From assembly GCF_000473365.1 (NCBI RefSeq), contig NZ_KI421517.1:1137363-1201362 (forward strand): a stretch of DNA of 64,000 bases, given 5' to 3'. The DNA is from Adhaeribacter aquaticus DSM 16391. GTDB lineage: Bacteria; Bacteroidota; Bacteroidia; Cytophagales; Hymenobacteraceae. The notes below the pieces were generated by a model. The model saw nothing but the letters and a program-made list of their open reading frames with translations, was not told the DNA's origin and ran no database searches. Below are positions 51,448-60,860 of the stretch, piece by piece. Position 1 is the first letter of the stretch; each line of letters starts with the position of its first letter. The position numbers were made by a program, and so were the translations under genes.

Positions 51448-53019
51448 ATGAAAACACGTAGTTTTTTCATACTGGCTTTGCTTTGCCTATTAGTTTTTAC
51501 AGTTACGGCTCAGGCCCAGCAACTGGATAAAAAAATTTCTATACAAGTAAAGGAAGCAACTTTACCGCAGGTATTGCAAAAAATACAGCAGAAATATGCC
51601 ATTCGTTTCTCGTACCTGAATAATGCCTTACCAGCTAAACAACGTTTTTCGGCCGACATTACGGATAAACCCTTATCCGAAGTACTGGATGTGCTTTTAT
51701 CACAAACCGATATGGGCTACCTGGAGAGAAACGGACAGGTAATAATTAAACAAGGCCTACCCAAAAAAGAACCTAAAGCCATTACTTTAAAGAATGTACC
51801 AGCAGCTGTGCCGGCTCCTAAGCCGGCAAGTAAAAACAATACTGTATTTGAAACCAAAGTTACTACTACGGTAAAACCTGACGGCACTATTGATAATAAA
51901 GTAGAAACAAAAACCAAACCCGCTGAACCCGTTCTTGCTGCACCAGAAACTGTAAATACGCCTGCTACAGCTGAAACAACGCCCGAGCTAGGAAAAACAG
52001 AAGAGTTGCTTGCTCCTGTTCCCAAACCAAATACGCCCAGTTATGATGACGATAATAATGAAATGAAAGCGCAGCATTTTGGTATTATTTATCCTTTAAG
52101 TACCAATGGCATACATGCCAATCTGTATGTAAATAAAGTATCAGCGCATTTATTAATTGGTACAGCCGCCGGTTTACAAGGTTTCGAATTTTCTGGCATT
52201 GGCAACGTGGAGCAACAGTATGTACATGGTTTGCAATTTGCCGGAATATTTAATATCTCTAAAAACCTGAATAACAATTCTGAAGTAAGTTTACGTGGAG
52301 GCCAGTTCGCTGGCCTGGTAAACATCTCAAAAGGCAACAGTTCAGGGGTGCAGTCTGCCGGATTATTAAACGTAACTAAAAACTTGAATGGTGCCCAGTT
52401 AAATGGCTTTATGAATAAAGCTAAACAGGTGTATGGTGTCCAGATTGCCGGCTTTCTAAACCATGCCCGCTCGGTAAGAGGCACCCAGATCGGATTTATT
52501 AATATTACTGATAGTATCAGCGGCGTACCCATTGGCTTAATTAATATTGTGAAAAAGAATGGTTACCGCCGCCTGGAAGCCTACCATGCTGATGATTTTG
52601 ACGTGAACCTGACATACAAAATTGGGGTCCGGAAATTCTATAACATGATTGCCGTAGGTGCTCAAACTGGAGGCTCTAATTATTGGGGTTATGGTGCCGG
52701 ATTTGGAGCTGAATGGAGACTTACCAAATGGTTCCACGTGAATACCGATCTGATGTCTTATTATGTAATTGACCAGAATTATAAGACTTTCCCGGATGGG
52801 CTATTCGAAAATTACCACCTAAATCTTTTAAACAAATTCCGCTTACTGGGTTCCCTGCAACTAAGTAATCGTTTGGCTTTATTTGGCGGTCCAACTTACA
52901 ATGTTTTCGTGACAGATAACGCTACTAACCTAGTAAACCACACCCTTCATGACCGCACCAACTTCAATGGGACTAATGTGCAAATGTGGGTAGGTTTTAA
53001 TGCTGGTATCCGCTTTTAG
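51448..53019 (+). CDS. STN-domain protein with LA_2272-type surface repeats
   Basis: A 523-residue exported protein (signal to TVTAQAQQ). An STN (secretin/TonB N-terminal) domain at about 25-100 reads KISIQVKEATLPQVLQKIQQ, then RFSADITDKPLSEVLDVLL. A Pro/Thr/Lys-rich linker covers 110-205. LA_2272-like repeats follow at about 235-370 (GLQFAGIFNISKNLN, GGQFAGLVNISKGNS, GVQIAGFLNHARSVR, GTQIGFINITDSIS), then a barrel-like end. STN domains normally sit on TonB receptors; here one is fused to a surface-repeat protein. It starts 31 bases after FecR. Confidence 0.85.
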   Translation: MKTRSFFILALLCLLVFTVTAQAQQLDKKISIQVKEATLPQVLQKIQQKYAIRFSYLNNALPAKQRFSADITDKPLSEVLDVLLSQTDMGYLERNGQVIIKQGLPKKEPKAITLKNVPAAVPAPKPASKNNTVFETKVTTTVKPDGTIDNKVETKTKPAEPVLAAPETVNTPATAETTPELGKTEELLAPVPKPNTPSYDDDNNEMKAQHFGIIYPLSTNGIHANLYVNKVSAHLLIGTAAGLQGFEFSGIGNVEQQYVHGLQFAGIFNISKNLNNNSEVSLRGGQFAGLVNISKGNSSGVQSAGLLNVTKNLNGAQLNGFMNKAKQVYGVQIAGFLNHARSVRGTQIGFINITDSISGVPIGLINIVKKNGYRRLEAYHADDFDVNLTYKIGVRKFYNMIAVGAQTGGSNYWGYGAGFGAEWRLTKWFHVNTDLMSYYVIDQNYKTFPDGLFENYHLNLLNKFRLLGSLQLSNRLALFGGPTYNVFVTDNATNLVNHTLHDRTNFNGTNVQMWVGFNAGIRF

Positions 53020-53119
53020 TATTACTATTTACTAATCCTAAACTTCCTGATTTACCATTTTTAAACAGCTTTTCAGCTGTACTGGAATTCTATTGTCTTC
53101 ATTTTAATATACTATAACT

Positions 53120-53287
53120 ATGAAACAAAGTAGAAATGTAACAGCAAACTCCATTGCTCAGGATTATGCCCGTGGATGGGAAATAGCCCAGAGAGAATAC
53201 CAGCGGCAGTTACAGCAAACCCAATTAGCCACGAAGACTAAAAACAATTTATTATCAGACAATACGGGAAAGACATATAGCCTGTAA
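53120..53287 (+). CDS. Small polar protein, 55 residues
   Basis: ATG 53120 opens 55 codons ending with TAA at 53285-53287. The product is polar and Gln-rich with a helical centre (AQDYARGWEIAQREYQRQ, then QLQQTQLATKTKN). There is no signal peptide. It lies between the STN-domain gene and the TonB receptor gene, all in the same direction, so it may belong to the cluster. No family was recognised. Confidence 0.5.
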   Translation: MKQSRNVTANSIAQDYARGWEIAQREYQRQLQQTQLATKTKNNLLSDNTGKTYSL

Positions 53288-53415
53288 TAGTTGGTAAGTC
53301 CAGCTATAGGTTTACGTCATTCAGCACCTCCGCTTAATTTCCTATACAGTGGAAATTCAATTGTGTATCTCATTCTCTTAAACTTTAAGAAATCCTTATT
53401 TCAAAAATTTAAACC

Positions 53416-55791
53416 ATGTCGACATTAAAAAGCTTAGGCCTCATCCTGTTTTTAGCAGCTTTTGTAGCCACAAAACAAGGACTGGCACAAACCCTTACCC
53501 AAACCATTCGGGGACGGGTAATTGATAAAGAATCTCAGGAGCCGTTAATCGGAGCATCTGTTGCTATTACCAACTTAAACCCGGTGAAAGGAGCTACTAC
53601 CGATGCCGATGGTAATTTTAAAATTGAACACGTGCCGGTTGGTCGGCATACTTTAAAAATTAATTACATTGGTTATGAAGATCAGCTTATATCCGAATTA
53701 CTCTTAGGTTCCGGTAAAGAACTGGTTTTACACATTGGTTTGTTAGAGGCCATTAACCAAATAAAAGAAGTAGTTATTACTTCCAGCGGTTCGCAGGAAA
53801 AAGGCGTAGCCCAAAACGAGATGGCTACGCTTAGTGCCCGCTCTATTTCAGTAGAAGAAACCAAACGCTACGCTGCCAGTGTAAACGACCCGGCCCGTGC
53901 TGCTCAAAATTATGCAGGAGTGGGTAGTACAGATGATGCCCGCAACGAAATTGTAGTAAGAGGCAATTCTCCTAAAGGTATTTTGTGGCGGGTAGAAGGC
54001 ATAGAAGTTCCTAATCCAACGCACTTTGCCGAAGAAGGGGCTTCGGGTGGTGCTATCAGCATCCTGAGTGTAAACATGCTTGATAATTCAGACTTCTATA
54101 CCGGTGCTTTCCCAGCCCAATACGGCAATGCCTTATCGGGTATTTTTGATATAAGACTGCGACGGGGTAATAACGAAAAACGTGAATATGCTTTACAGGC
54201 TGGCCTGCTGGGTTTAGATTTTGCGGCCGAAGGTCCGTTTAAAAAAGGCTACCGGGGCTCTTACCTGGTAAATTATCGTTACTCAACTTTAGCTATTCTT
54301 AATAAAATCGGAGTAAATATTGCTGGCGATGCTACTCCCAAATTTCAGGATCTATCCTGGAAAATAAACTTACCCACTACTAAAGCCGGTGTTTTTTCGG
54401 TTTGGGGATTAAGTGGCTATAGCGAGCAAAACCTGGAAGCCGTAAGAGACGCTACCAAATGGAAAGAAAGCTGGCAACATAATGATGAGAAATTTAACTC
54501 AAGTATGCTGGCTACCGGTATTTCTCATACTTATTCGTTTAAGAATAATGCTTACTTAGAATCCGTAATATCGCTTTCCGGCAGCCAGAATACCTACCGC
54601 CGCGATTCCCTTAGCTCTACTTTTACACCAAATTTAAAATACCAGCAGCAATTTGAGCATACAGCTCTTAGGACCTCCCTGTTATACAACCAGAAATTTA
54701 ATGCCCGCCACACATTACGCACTGGATTTATCCACAGTACTATTGGGTTTAATTTGTTCTCTGAAGGTGTTGATAACGAAGATCATCAATTAAAACGCTA
54801 TGTGGATAATGATGGCCGAACTGGCCTATACCAAGCTTATGCGCAATGGAAATACCGGATAGCTCCAACCTTAACGTTAAATACTGGCTTACACGCTATT
54901 CGTTTAGGATTAAACGGCAGTACATCTGTAGAGCCACGTTTAGGATTGAAATGGAATTTCTCTCCTACGCAATCTTTAGGCGCTGCTGTTGGTATCCATA
55001 GTCGTCATGAAACCTTGAGTGTTTATTACGCGCAGAAAGCGTTGGCTAATGGCCAATTGGTTTACCCAAACAAAAACTTAAATTTTACCAAAGCCCGGCA
55101 CTACGTACTTTCTTATGACCATTTAGTACGCCAAGACCTGCGCCTGAAAGTAGAAACCTATTACCAACGATTGGACCATGTACCAGTATATGCTGATCCG
55201 GAAATTCCGGAAGCAACTTTGAATGCTGAAGCTGGCTTTACCACCGATTCGCTGGTAAATAAAGGAAAAGGCCGCAACTATGGTTTAGAATTTACACTGG
55301 AGAAATTCTTTACCAACAATTATTACTTCTTACTTACCAACTCTTTGTACAACTCTAAATATACCGCTTTAGATGGCATCGAACGGAATACCCGATTTAA
55401 CGGAAATTATATTGTCAATTTTTTAGCTGGTAAGGAATATAAAGTGGGGCGACAAGATGTAAATTTATTCAGTGCCAACATCAAGGTAAGTACCGCCGGA
55501 GGTAATCGTTACACGCCTATCCATCTGGAACGTTCTAAAATAGAAGGTAAAGCTATTTATAACGAAGCGGAGCGTTATAGCTTACAGGCTAATCCGTACT
55601 TCAGAACGGATATTCGGATAAGTTACCGGAAAAATAAACCAAAGGCTTCTTACATTCTGTCTTTAGATATTCAGAATGTAACCAACCGCCTGAACATGTA
55701 CAACCGCTACTACGACAACAATACCCAAAGTATAAAAACGGCTACCATGACAGGACTGATTCCCATTCTTAATTATCGGGTTGAGTTTTAA
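53416..55791 (+). CDS. TonB-dependent receptor with carboxypeptidase-like regulatory domain
   Basis: A 791-residue outer-membrane receptor for active uptake. After a signal peptide (ends KQGLAQT), a CarboxypepD_reg domain covers about 32-115 (IRGRVIDKESQEPLIGASVAI). The plug follows near 125-235 (EIVVRGNSPKGILWRVEGIE, YGNALSGIFDIRLR), then a 22-strand barrel ending NYRVEF with the terminal Phe. It has no N-terminal STN domain, in contrast to usual ECF/FecR-coupled receptors. No SusD partner is present. The substrate is unknown. Confidence 0.92.
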   Translation: MSTLKSLGLILFLAAFVATKQGLAQTLTQTIRGRVIDKESQEPLIGASVAITNLNPVKGATTDADGNFKIEHVPVGRHTLKINYIGYEDQLISELLLGSGKELVLHIGLLEAINQIKEVVITSSGSQEKGVAQNEMATLSARSISVEETKRYAASVNDPARAAQNYAGVGSTDDARNEIVVRGNSPKGILWRVEGIEVPNPTHFAEEGASGGAISILSVNMLDNSDFYTGAFPAQYGNALSGIFDIRLRRGNNEKREYALQAGLLGLDFAAEGPFKKGYRGSYLVNYRYSTLAILNKIGVNIAGDATPKFQDLSWKINLPTTKAGVFSVWGLSGYSEQNLEAVRDATKWKESWQHNDEKFNSSMLATGISHTYSFKNNAYLESVISLSGSQNTYRRDSLSSTFTPNLKYQQQFEHTALRTSLLYNQKFNARHTLRTGFIHSTIGFNLFSEGVDNEDHQLKRYVDNDGRTGLYQAYAQWKYRIAPTLTLNTGLHAIRLGLNGSTSVEPRLGLKWNFSPTQSLGAAVGIHSRHETLSVYYAQKALANGQLVYPNKNLNFTKARHYVLSYDHLVRQDLRLKVETYYQRLDHVPVYADPEIPEATLNAEAGFTTDSLVNKGKGRNYGLEFTLEKFFTNNYYFLLTNSLYNSKYTALDGIERNTRFNGNYIVNFLAGKEYKVGRQDVNLFSANIKVSTAGGNRYTPIHLERSKIEGKAIYNEAERYSLQANPYFRTDIRISYRKNKPKASYILSLDIQNVTNRLNMYNRYYDNNTQSIKTATMTGLIPILNYRVEF

Positions 55792-55917
55792 TTTATGGCC
55801 TACAACAAATTAGTCAATAGTAAAATAATTTCCCGAGGACCATTGACTATGGACTGTAAAATAATATTCTGCGTATAGCACCCGGAAAGAAATAATTACC
55901 TTGAAATAGCTAAATCT

Positions 55918-56439
55918 ATGAAAATACTTAACAAAGAAACGGTATACGATGGCTTCTTTAAGCTATATAAAGTTACGTTAGAAGATGAAGGTGAAACTTT
56001 TGATCGGGAGGTATTTGTAACCGGAAATGCTGTAGCTGCCTTACTATATGACACAAATAAAGACAAATTTATTTTTGTAAAGCAATATCGGCCGGCCGTT
56101 GAACAAGACATGCTGGAATTAGTAGCTGGCTTATTAGATAAAGAAGGAGAAAGTTTAGAAGATGCTATAAAGCGGGAAGTAGAAGAAGAAACAGGTTATG
56201 CCGTAGACCAAATAGAACCTATTTTAGATTTTCATCCATCCCCTGGCGCATTTGCCGAAAAGCTTCATATTTTCTACGCCCAAGTAAGCCATAAAATAGG
56301 ATCTGGTGGTGGTGCTGAGGGCGAAAATGAGAATATCAAATTAGTAGAATTTACCAAAGAAGAAGTAAAAAATAAAACCTTTAACGATGCTAAAACCTTA
56401 ATTGCCGTGCAATGGGCCCAGCTTAAAGGCATCTTGTAA
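55918..56439 (+). CDS. Nudix hydrolase, ADP-ribose or GDP-mannose pyrophosphatase-like
   Basis: A 173-residue Nudix enzyme that cleaves nucleoside diphosphate sugars. The Nudix box lies at about 76-100: GLLDKEGESLEDAIKREVEE then ETGY. The spacing between the first Gly and Glu is one residue longer than the standard GX5EX7REUXEEXGU, an insertion I believe is found in NudK-like members. The N-terminal region (ETVYDGFFKLYKVTLEDEG) and the FVKQYRPAVE segment match ADP-sugar pyrophosphatases. The precise substrate is not fixed by sequence. Confidence 0.9.
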   Translation: MKILNKETVYDGFFKLYKVTLEDEGETFDREVFVTGNAVAALLYDTNKDKFIFVKQYRPAVEQDMLELVAGLLDKEGESLEDAIKREVEEETGYAVDQIEPILDFHPSPGAFAEKLHIFYAQVSHKIGSGGGAEGENENIKLVEFTKEEVKNKTFNDAKTLIAVQWAQLKGIL

Positions 56440-56575
56440 AGATGTTTTATTTCTTCCCCGTAACATGATTTTTTAGAAGATATCTAAATATAGAGATTTG
56501 CGTATAACTTATTTAGAAATTTAACAAAAAAGAAGGTTACTTTTTTAACTTTCTTGTATTAAGTAAAACAAGACC

Positions 56576-56824
56576 ATGAAAAAACTAGCAAGTATATCGT
56601 TCTTTGCTTTTGTAGCTATTTTTGCTTTCGCTTCTTGTGAAACAAAAACTACAGAAAACAATACCGAAACCGTTGAAATCTCTGAAGATGAAGCAGAGAA
56701 TGATGTGGAAGAAGCTGCAGAAGAAACAGAAGATGCAGTAGAAGATGCGGCATCCGACGTTAAACAAGGTTCTAAAAAAGCAGCCGGTGAGGTAAGAGAA
56801 GAAGCAAGAGATCTTAAACATTAA
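56576..56824 (+). CDS. Acidic small lipoprotein, 82 residues
   Basis: An unrecognised small lipoprotein with a signal ending at FAFASCE (Cys21) and a strongly acidic helical body (EDEAENDVEEAAEETEDAVE) followed by a more basic end (KQGSKKAAGEVREEARD). The pattern recalls YtxH- or CsbD-like stress proteins in composition only. It ends shortly before a terminator and has its own upstream spacer, so it is likely monocistronic. Confidence 0.75.
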   Translation: MKKLASISFFAFVAIFAFASCETKTTENNTETVEISEDEAENDVEEAAEETEDAVEDAASDVKQGSKKAAGEVREEARDLKH

Positions 56825-56856
56825 TTTCCTTCCCTTTAATTAGGGCTTTCTGATAC

Positions 56857-56889
56857 AAAAACCCTTGGGCAACTTGCTTAAGGGTTTTT
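56857..56889. terminator. Bidirectional terminator between the small lipoprotein gene and the GH3 gene
   Basis: Arms AAAAACCCTT (56857-56866) and AAGGGTTTTT (56880-56889) form a 10-bp stem between convergent genes. Confidence 0.75.
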
Positions 56890-56914
56890 TGTTTTACATC
56901 TCTTTATTACAGCT

Positions 56915-58708
56915 TTATAAGCCATCACCAAATTTAAACTCCTCGCTTACCGTTACGGGCAACTTCCCATTGGCTCGAATTTGCCCATAAATTAATTTAG
57001 CGGTGGCCTCTTGCACAGCCGGCAATTGCTGGTAACCTACCAGTAAACTGTTAGCTTTAGAAATAGCATCAAATTGGTTTAAGGTATAAGCATTATCAAA
57101 TAAGGCAACTACACACTTCTTATCCGCAATTATTTCGTTTACCAGGGCGCGTTCCTCTTTTGCCAGGTGCAGGGAGTTACTAGGTCTTATGCTGGGCCCG
57201 TAAATGCCTATTACCACAAAATTATATTTTTTAAGCTTTTTGATAAGAGCTATCCGATCTTTTTTAGTGCTACTCCGGGGTAAAAACAAAGCATCTATTG
57301 GAGCATATTGCTGCATCTTCCGCTGAAAAAAAGTAGGTCGGGTAGCGCCTACTGCCAGTACAGCTATTTTTTTGTTTTTACTTTTAGCTAGTGGCAAAAG
57401 TTTACGCTTATTGGTTAGCATGGTAATGGCGCCTTCTGCCAGCCGGCGATTAGTTTCATGAGCATGGGAAGTCCTTAAATCCTGAGCCAGGCTATTCAGC
57501 TCAATAGGCTTATACTTATGTAAGCCCACCCAATATTTAGCTGCCAGTACTTTCTTACACTTCCTATTTATTTCCTGCTGGCTTATTCGTCCTTCCCGGA
57601 TAGCTTGTTTAATGGCAGCTATGGCTCTGGGCACACTGGTTAAACGTTCTAGTACATCATTACCCGCCATTAAGGCCCTAACTTCTGCTTCTCCGGGTTT
57701 AAAATATTTGGTTACCCCTTTCATTACCATGGCATCCGTAATTATCAACCCGCCATAGCGTAATTCCTTGCGCAGTAAATCTGTAACTATGGGTTTAGAT
57801 AAAGTGGAAGGTAAATTATTGGTAGTATCAAGTTTTGGCATATGCATATGTGCCACCATGATGCCACCAATACCACTTTTTATCAATTCCCTGAAAGGGT
57901 ATAACTCCAGCGTATCTAACCGACCTCGTCCGTAAGGAATAATGGGTAAATCATGATGCGAATCAATATCAGTATCGCCATGGCCCGGAAAGTGTTTAGC
58001 AGTTGCAATAATGCCATGGTCCTGCATGCCCTGCATATAAGCCAAACTTTTAGAGGTAACATCTTTTTTATTTTCGCCAAAAGCCCGATAGCCAATAACC
58101 GGATTCCGGGGGTTATTATTAATATCTGCCACCGGCGCAAAATTTAGGTGCATGCCCAAACGCTTAAACTCATCTGCTATTTCGGCGCCCATCCGGTAAA
58201 TTAAACTATCGTTATTAATGGCTCCTAACAGCATAGGCAACGGATATTGCATAGCGCTATCCATCCGCATACCTATCCCCGATTCAGCATCCATACTAAT
58301 CAGCAAAGGCACTTTGGCTGCAGCCTGGAACCGGTTGGTTAGCTTGGCCTGCCGGATAGGTCCACCCTGAAAGAATATGATTCCTCCTACTTTATACCGC
58401 TCAACTAAGGTTAAAACATCTTGCGCATGATCTTCTCCTTTATTTGAGAATGCTTCTACTATCATGAGCTGGGCAATCCGTTCGTCCAGGGTCAATTTCT
58501 CAAATACTGAATCTACCCAATTGTTATGCCGATTTAAGGTGGTTATTAAAGCGTTTGGATATTTTATAGTGTCTTCTGGTAAAATGCGGGGAGCTTTAAA
58601 GACAACCGTTTTGTGTGGCTTACGCTGCTCCTGGCAACCGGCTACTACAGCAATAGTTGCTAAAAAGAATATAAACCACCGGAATTGTATATTAAACATA
58701 AACTTCAA
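56915..58708 (-). CDS. GH3-family beta-N-acetylhexosaminidase-like lipoprotein
   Basis: A 597-residue glycoside hydrolase anchored by a lipobox (AVVAGC, Cys25). The GH3 N-terminal barrel carries the NagZ-type signature AKHFPGHGDTDIDSHHD near residues 235-255; the His in this motif is the acid/base of beta-N-acetylglucosaminidases of this family. The expected nucleophile Asp is in IITDAMVMKG near 320. A GH3 C-terminal domain follows from about 420. It probably cuts N-acetylglucosamine links in peptidoglycan fragments or chitin-like sugars. Unlike many Bacteroidota homologues, no beta-lactamase-type domain is fused. Confidence 0.9.
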   Translation of the reverse strand: MKFMFNIQFRWFIFFLATIAVVAGCQEQRKPHKTVVFKAPRILPEDTIKYPNALITTLNRHNNWVDSVFEKLTLDERIAQLMIVEAFSNKGEDHAQDVLTLVERYKVGGIIFFQGGPIRQAKLTNRFQAAAKVPLLISMDAESGIGMRMDSAMQYPLPMLLGAINNDSLIYRMGAEIADEFKRLGMHLNFAPVADINNNPRNPVIGYRAFGENKKDVTSKSLAYMQGMQDHGIIATAKHFPGHGDTDIDSHHDLPIIPYGRGRLDTLELYPFRELIKSGIGGIMVAHMHMPKLDTTNNLPSTLSKPIVTDLLRKELRYGGLIITDAMVMKGVTKYFKPGEAEVRALMAGNDVLERLTSVPRAIAAIKQAIREGRISQQEINRKCKKVLAAKYWVGLHKYKPIELNSLAQDLRTSHAHETNRRLAEGAITMLTNKRKLLPLAKSKNKKIAVLAVGATRPTFFQRKMQQYAPIDALFLPRSSTKKDRIALIKKLKKYNFVVIGIYGPSIRPSNSLHLAKEERALVNEIIADKKCVVALFDNAYTLNQFDAISKANSLLVGYQQLPAVQEATAKLIYGQIRANGKLPVTVSEEFKFGDGL

Positions 58709-59034
58709 AACCTAATTTCCATTGTATCAGAGCCTGATTACTGGTATAACCTGCTTGTGGTTACAATTTAACTTTTTCCAGATCAGAAATTACGGAATAT
58801 TCTGCAAGGTTTAAAGCATAAAGAGCTATATACAGAAGATTTAATTTAGATTAAAATTTAGAAAAGAGGTTAGTTTCAATTAAAGTAATAATCCAGCCTC
58901 GCCCCCATTAACCCAAAATAGTAGCCATATAAACTAACTATTTTAAAATCACCTGTTTTAAATTATACAGTAAATACTATTTTTCTGGCAAGTACTAACT
59001 AATTTCCCGTAATTTGCGGCCGATTTTTACTAAT
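58709..59034. other. Divergent intergenic region, no gene seen
   Basis: A 326-base AT-rich spacer between the divergent GH3 and aminotransferase genes. A TAATTTG sequence near 59010 recalls a -7 box and overlaps an alternative TTG start. No coding frame or hairpin was recognised. Confidence 0.5.
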
Positions 59035-60246
59035 ATGATTGAGAAAAGTAACCGGCTGCTTGATGTATTTTATGAAATACGCGGGCCAATTTTTGAGAAA
59101 GCACACGAACTGGAGCTTCAAGGCTACAAGATCACCCGTTTAAATATCGGGAATCCCGCGCCCTTCGGTTTTGATGCGCCCGATGAAATTATCCACGACG
59201 TTATTATAAACTTACGGCGAGCGCAGGGTTATACAGAATCGAAAGGCTTGTTTGCAGCCCGCAAGGCCGTAATGCACGATTGCCAGCGTAAACAGATTCC
59301 TAACGTACAGATTGATGATATTTACATTGGCAATGGCGTCAGTGAGCTTATTCTGCTTTCTATGCAGGCCTTGTTAAATAATGGCGACGAAATCCTGATT
59401 CCAAGCCCTGACTACCCACTCTGGACAGCGTCTGTAAATTTATCCGGCGGGAAAGCGGTGCATTACCTTTGCGATGAACAATCGGACTGGTACCCGGATT
59501 TAGAGGATCTGGAGAAAAAGATTACGTCCAAAACCAAAGGGTTAGTTATTATTAGTCCCAATAATCCAACGGGTGCCGTATATCCAAAAGAGGTAATCCA
59601 GAAGATGGTAGAAATTGCCGAGCGGCATAACCTGATCATTTTCTCGGATGAAATTTATGATCGTATTCTGTACGATGGAGCCGAGCATTTTTCTCCGGCT
59701 TCTTATTCAGATGATATCTTATTTTTAACGTTTGGCGGCTTATCTAAAAACTACCGTGCTGCGGGCTTTAGAGCTGGCTGGATGATTGTGAGTGGTGCTA
59801 AAAGCCAGGCTAAATCTTATATAGAAGGATTAAATGCCCTGGCTAGTATGCGCTTATGCAGCAATGTACCTTCGCAGTTTGCTATTCAAACAGCTTTAGG
59901 AGGCTATCAGAGTATTAATGATTTAGTTTTACCTACGGGCCGGTTGGGTAGGCAGCGCGATATATGTTATGAAAAACTAACACAGATTCCTGGCATAACC
60001 TGCGTTAAACCCAAAGGGGCACTTTACATGTTCCCGAAGATTGATGTAGACAAATATAATATTACCAGTGATCAGCAGTTTGTATACGATTTATTGGTTG
60101 ACCAGAAGATTTTGGTGGTGCAGGGAACTGGTTTTAACTGGCACAAACAAGATCATTTCCGGGTAGTATTTTTACCAACTGCAGAAGAACTCACGCAGAC
60201 TATTGATAAAATAGGAGTATTCCTGAAAGACTACAAAGGAAACTAA
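59035..60246 (+). CDS. alaA: Pyridoxal-phosphate aminotransferase, AlaA-like
   Basis: A 403-residue class I aminotransferase, most likely the glutamate-pyruvate enzyme of alanine synthesis. LNIGNPAPFGFDAPDEI near residue 38 is nearly the E. coli AlaA sequence as I recall it. NPTGAVYP with SDEIYDRILYDG covers the cofactor-binding region. SKNYRAAGFRAGW near 236-248 holds the Schiff-base lysine. The ATG at 59035 is preferred over an in-frame TTG seven codons upstream, which overlaps a promoter-like sequence. It is followed by a terminator. Confidence 0.93.
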   Translation: MIEKSNRLLDVFYEIRGPIFEKAHELELQGYKITRLNIGNPAPFGFDAPDEIIHDVIINLRRAQGYTESKGLFAARKAVMHDCQRKQIPNVQIDDIYIGNGVSELILLSMQALLNNGDEILIPSPDYPLWTASVNLSGGKAVHYLCDEQSDWYPDLEDLEKKITSKTKGLVIISPNNPTGAVYPKEVIQKMVEIAERHNLIIFSDEIYDRILYDGAEHFSPASYSDDILFLTFGGLSKNYRAAGFRAGWMIVSGAKSQAKSYIEGLNALASMRLCSNVPSQFAIQTALGGYQSINDLVLPTGRLGRQRDICYEKLTQIPGITCVKPKGALYMFPKIDVDKYNITSDQQFVYDLLVDQKILVVQGTGFNWHKQDHFRVVFLPTAEELTQTIDKIGVFLKDYKGN

Positions 60247-60266
60247 AACAACTTTGAATTTTAAAT

Positions 60267-60300
60267 AAAAAAGGCTTGGTTATAACACCAAGCCTTTTTT
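60267..60300. terminator. Bidirectional terminator after alaA
   Basis: Arms AAAAAAGGCTTGGT (60267-60280) and ACCAAGCCTTTTTT (60287-60300) give a perfect 14-bp stem between convergent genes. Confidence 0.9.
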
Positions 60301-60310
60301 AAAGATTTCC

Positions 60311-60778
60311 TTATCTTAATTGGTGCGAATCTGGCCCTTTTTGCATCATTTCCTGCAGCTCGCCCATGTGCTTCTGCATTTTAGACTGACCTAACTGAGC
60401 TGTTTTAAGCATAATGGTAGTTTGCTTGGCAGCTAATTTTTTACCGGTTTCAGTTTTATAGAAAGCACTCATGTCTTTTATTTCTTTTTCTGAGAACTCT
60501 TTCATGTATATACTTATATAATCATCTTTTAGCGCTGTCCAACTCATATATTTAGATAAGAAGGCTTTTAAAGAAGATTCCATGGGTTGTAAAGCGGGAT
60601 TGCTCTTTAATTGCAAGGCAAGCATTTGCTGCATACTTTGCTCTATATTATTTTTCATATTCATGGTGAGCATTAACTCTTCGGCAGCTTTATAATGGCT
60701 TGATTTAGCCGGCGTAGTTTGTGCCTGAACGGTAATTAGGGATATTAGCAGAGAAGCTAACAGTATTAATTTTTTCAT
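60311..60778 (-). CDS. DUF2059-family secreted protein
   Basis: A 155-residue exported helical protein. The signal peptide ends near residue 19 (LITVQAQT). The body has the DUF2059 pattern: AAEELMLTMNMKNNIEQSM, then MSWTALKDDYISIYMKEFSE, KEIKDMSAFYKTETGKKLA. The family is widespread in periplasmic proteins of unknown function. A large HEXXH-propeller gene lies upstream on the same strand, 82 bases away. Confidence 0.88.
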   Translation of the reverse strand: MKKLILLASLLISLITVQAQTTPAKSSHYKAAEELMLTMNMKNNIEQSMQQMLALQLKSNPALQPMESSLKAFLSKYMSWTALKDDYISIYMKEFSEKEIKDMSAFYKTETGKKLAAKQTTIMLKTAQLGQSKMQKHMGELQEMMQKGPDSHQLR

Positions 60779-60860
60779 AAGGTAAAAACGTTAAACTTAA
60801 ACAAGATAGTATAATAAATTTACTTTGGCCATAATAGTCAGCGATTTATACTGCCAAAAA

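Noticed and set aside
52089-52532. 147-residue minus-strand frame inside the STN-domain protein gene
   Set aside because: It mirrors the repeated surface motifs of the real gene, which keep the antisense frame open.
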